Assembly (NCBI GenBank): GCA_004431415.1
Contig: QPMI01000028.1
Coordinates: forward strand, 1 to 53,758
Source: Cyanophora paradoxa
Taxonomy: Eukaryota > Glaucocystophyceae > Cyanophorales > Cyanophoraceae
DNA: 53,758 bases
Reading direction: 5' to 3'
Under the pieces are notes generated by a model that saw only the letters and a program-made list of their open reading frames with translations, was not told the origin of the DNA and did not search any database. The first letter of the stretch is position 1. Every line of letters begins with the position of its first letter. Of the stretch, positions 53,501 through 53,758 are shown piece by piece. The translations under genes and the position numbers were made by a program.

Positions 53501-53758
53501 GGCCGCCCGCTCCGCCGCCAGGCAGCTGCCGGGGCGAGTCAAGAGCAAATGACAGCTGAGGCAATCATAAGCTGGGCAGCTAGATGCAAGCGGGATGCTC
53601 TTCGGTCAGTAACGCAGAGGCTCGAGCGCACGCGAGGAGGTGGGAGGAGGAGGCGCGGGCGGCGTCGCAGGCGGCCTCGTAGAGGGCGAGGGCCTCCAGG
53701 CCGGCGCCCCGCGCCCGCGCCAGCTCCCCCTCCAGCAGCAGCAGCCTGCCCGCGTGTT
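46499..53758 (-). CDS. Hybrid sensor histidine kinase with TPR-like, GAF, PAS and receiver regions (host gene 3, 5'-truncated by window)
   Basis: A minus-strand gene of at least 35 short exons that runs off the window end. In protein order there is a TPR-like region ([17 protein letters not shown], then [13 protein letters not shown]); a linker with SSLDW and [16 protein letters not shown]; a GAF domain ([18 protein letters not shown] ... [19 protein letters not shown] ... [18 protein letters not shown]); two PAS-like parts ([52 protein letters not shown]); HisKA (FAMITHDLRTPL); HATPase (N box [55 protein letters not shown]); and a receiver (VLAVDDI, DVEMPVMDG, VSAN, FVTKP). The stop is at 46499. 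The layout resembles multisensor hybrid kinases whose GAF part follows a TPR-like bundle. All phosphorelay residues are present. Confidence 0.8.
48345..49465 (-). other. Gene 3: HATPase_c domain exons
   Basis: ATP-binding boxes appear in the right order: N box [19 protein letters not shown] (49,460-49,385), [17 protein letters not shown] (about 49,210-49,160), G1 box KDTGCGV (about 48,750), LFRPYQQ (about 48,640), FEGTGLGL (about 48,520) and [16 protein letters not shown] then GYGATFW (48,455-48,360). The splice between GTGLGL and AITKRL uses a GTGCGT donor. Confidence 0.8.
50218..50622 (-). other. Gene 3: HisKA exons (18, 18, 26 and 92 nt)
   Basis: Four exons, 50605-50622, 50497-50514, 50374-50399 and 50218-50309, join in phase to give [20 protein letters not shown] followed by [17 protein letters not shown]. 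The phospho-acceptor His codon is split CA|C between the first two. The preceding exon ends RRIQR plus AG, and the following exon (from about 49,827) starts [10 protein letters not shown], completing the dimerisation helix. Confidence 0.82.
51530..53100 (-). other. Gene 3: GAF and first PAS exons
   Basis: Exons include [13 protein letters not shown] (about 53,050), [15 protein letters not shown] (about 52,940), [16 protein letters not shown] (about 52,380), [20 protein letters not shown] (about 52,250), [16 protein letters not shown] (about 52,085), [11 protein letters not shown] (about 51,960), [11 protein letters not shown] (about 51,845), [14 protein letters not shown] (about 51,700) and [16 protein letters not shown] (about 51,580). 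The order and the YLENRLL...AFTP motif are those of GAF domains in multisensor kinases. Confidence 0.75.

Noticed and set aside
46499-53758. Bacterial contamination, because hybrid histidine kinases are common in bacteria
   Set aside because: The motifs are separated by many short GT-AG introns that restore the frame exactly, so the gene is eukaryotic nuclear.

Overview
The window joins two unlike pieces of DNA. Positions 1 to about 15,520 are AT-rich, intron-free and tightly packed. They carry an integrated polinton-like virus (PLV) or virophage-like element: a retroviral-type (rve) integrase, a protein-primed family B DNA polymerase, an AEP primase fused to an SF3 (D5-type) helicase, small proteins, an FtsK/HerA (A32-like) packaging ATPase, a double-jelly-roll major capsid protein, two penton-like proteins in head-to-head orientation, and an unknown gene. 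From about 15,521 to the end the DNA is very GC-rich, with genes cut into many short exons, as expected for the nuclear genome of a microbial eukaryote. The GC level, dense short introns with GTGCGC-like donors and occasional GC-AG introns, and the presence of a PLV suggest an alga such as a haptophyte. This host assignment is inference.

Viral part: all genes but one lie on the minus strand. The integrase (223-1608), polymerase (1789-5041) and primase-helicase (5438-7774) are recognisable along their whole length, but each is broken by several frameshifts. The packaging and capsid genes (8669-14261) are open and of normal length. Three copies of a long hairpin carrying GGTGTAACAG-type iterons lie at 5280-5370, 14519-14610 and 14684-14773. 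A tandem array (14802-15100) and a fold-back element with perfect 28-bp arms (15227-15520) mark the right end, next to the change in base composition.

Host part: three large minus-strand genes follow. Gene 1 (about 17,115-30,415) encodes a secreted/membrane protein with a signal peptide, many unknown extracellular modules, a PKD/REJ region, a GPS-like motif, one clear membrane helix, QPYPGAG repeats and four FN3 domains built from tandemly duplicated exons. Gene 2 (about 35,024-45,724) encodes a multi-span membrane protein with a PAS domain and a class III nucleotidyl cyclase domain whose residues fit an adenylyl cyclase. Gene 3 (46,499 to beyond the window end) encodes a hybrid sensor histidine kinase with TPR-like, GAF, PAS, HisKA, HATPase and receiver regions. 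Genes 2 and 3 carry their catalytic motifs on microexons of 11 to 26 nt.

The intergenic block 30.4-35.0 kb is a repeat graveyard. It holds a hAT-type MITE with an 8-bp target duplication, a Tc1/mariner (Stowaway-like) MITE with TA duplication, other fold-back repeats, a pyrimidine-rich insert and a tRNA-derived SINE.
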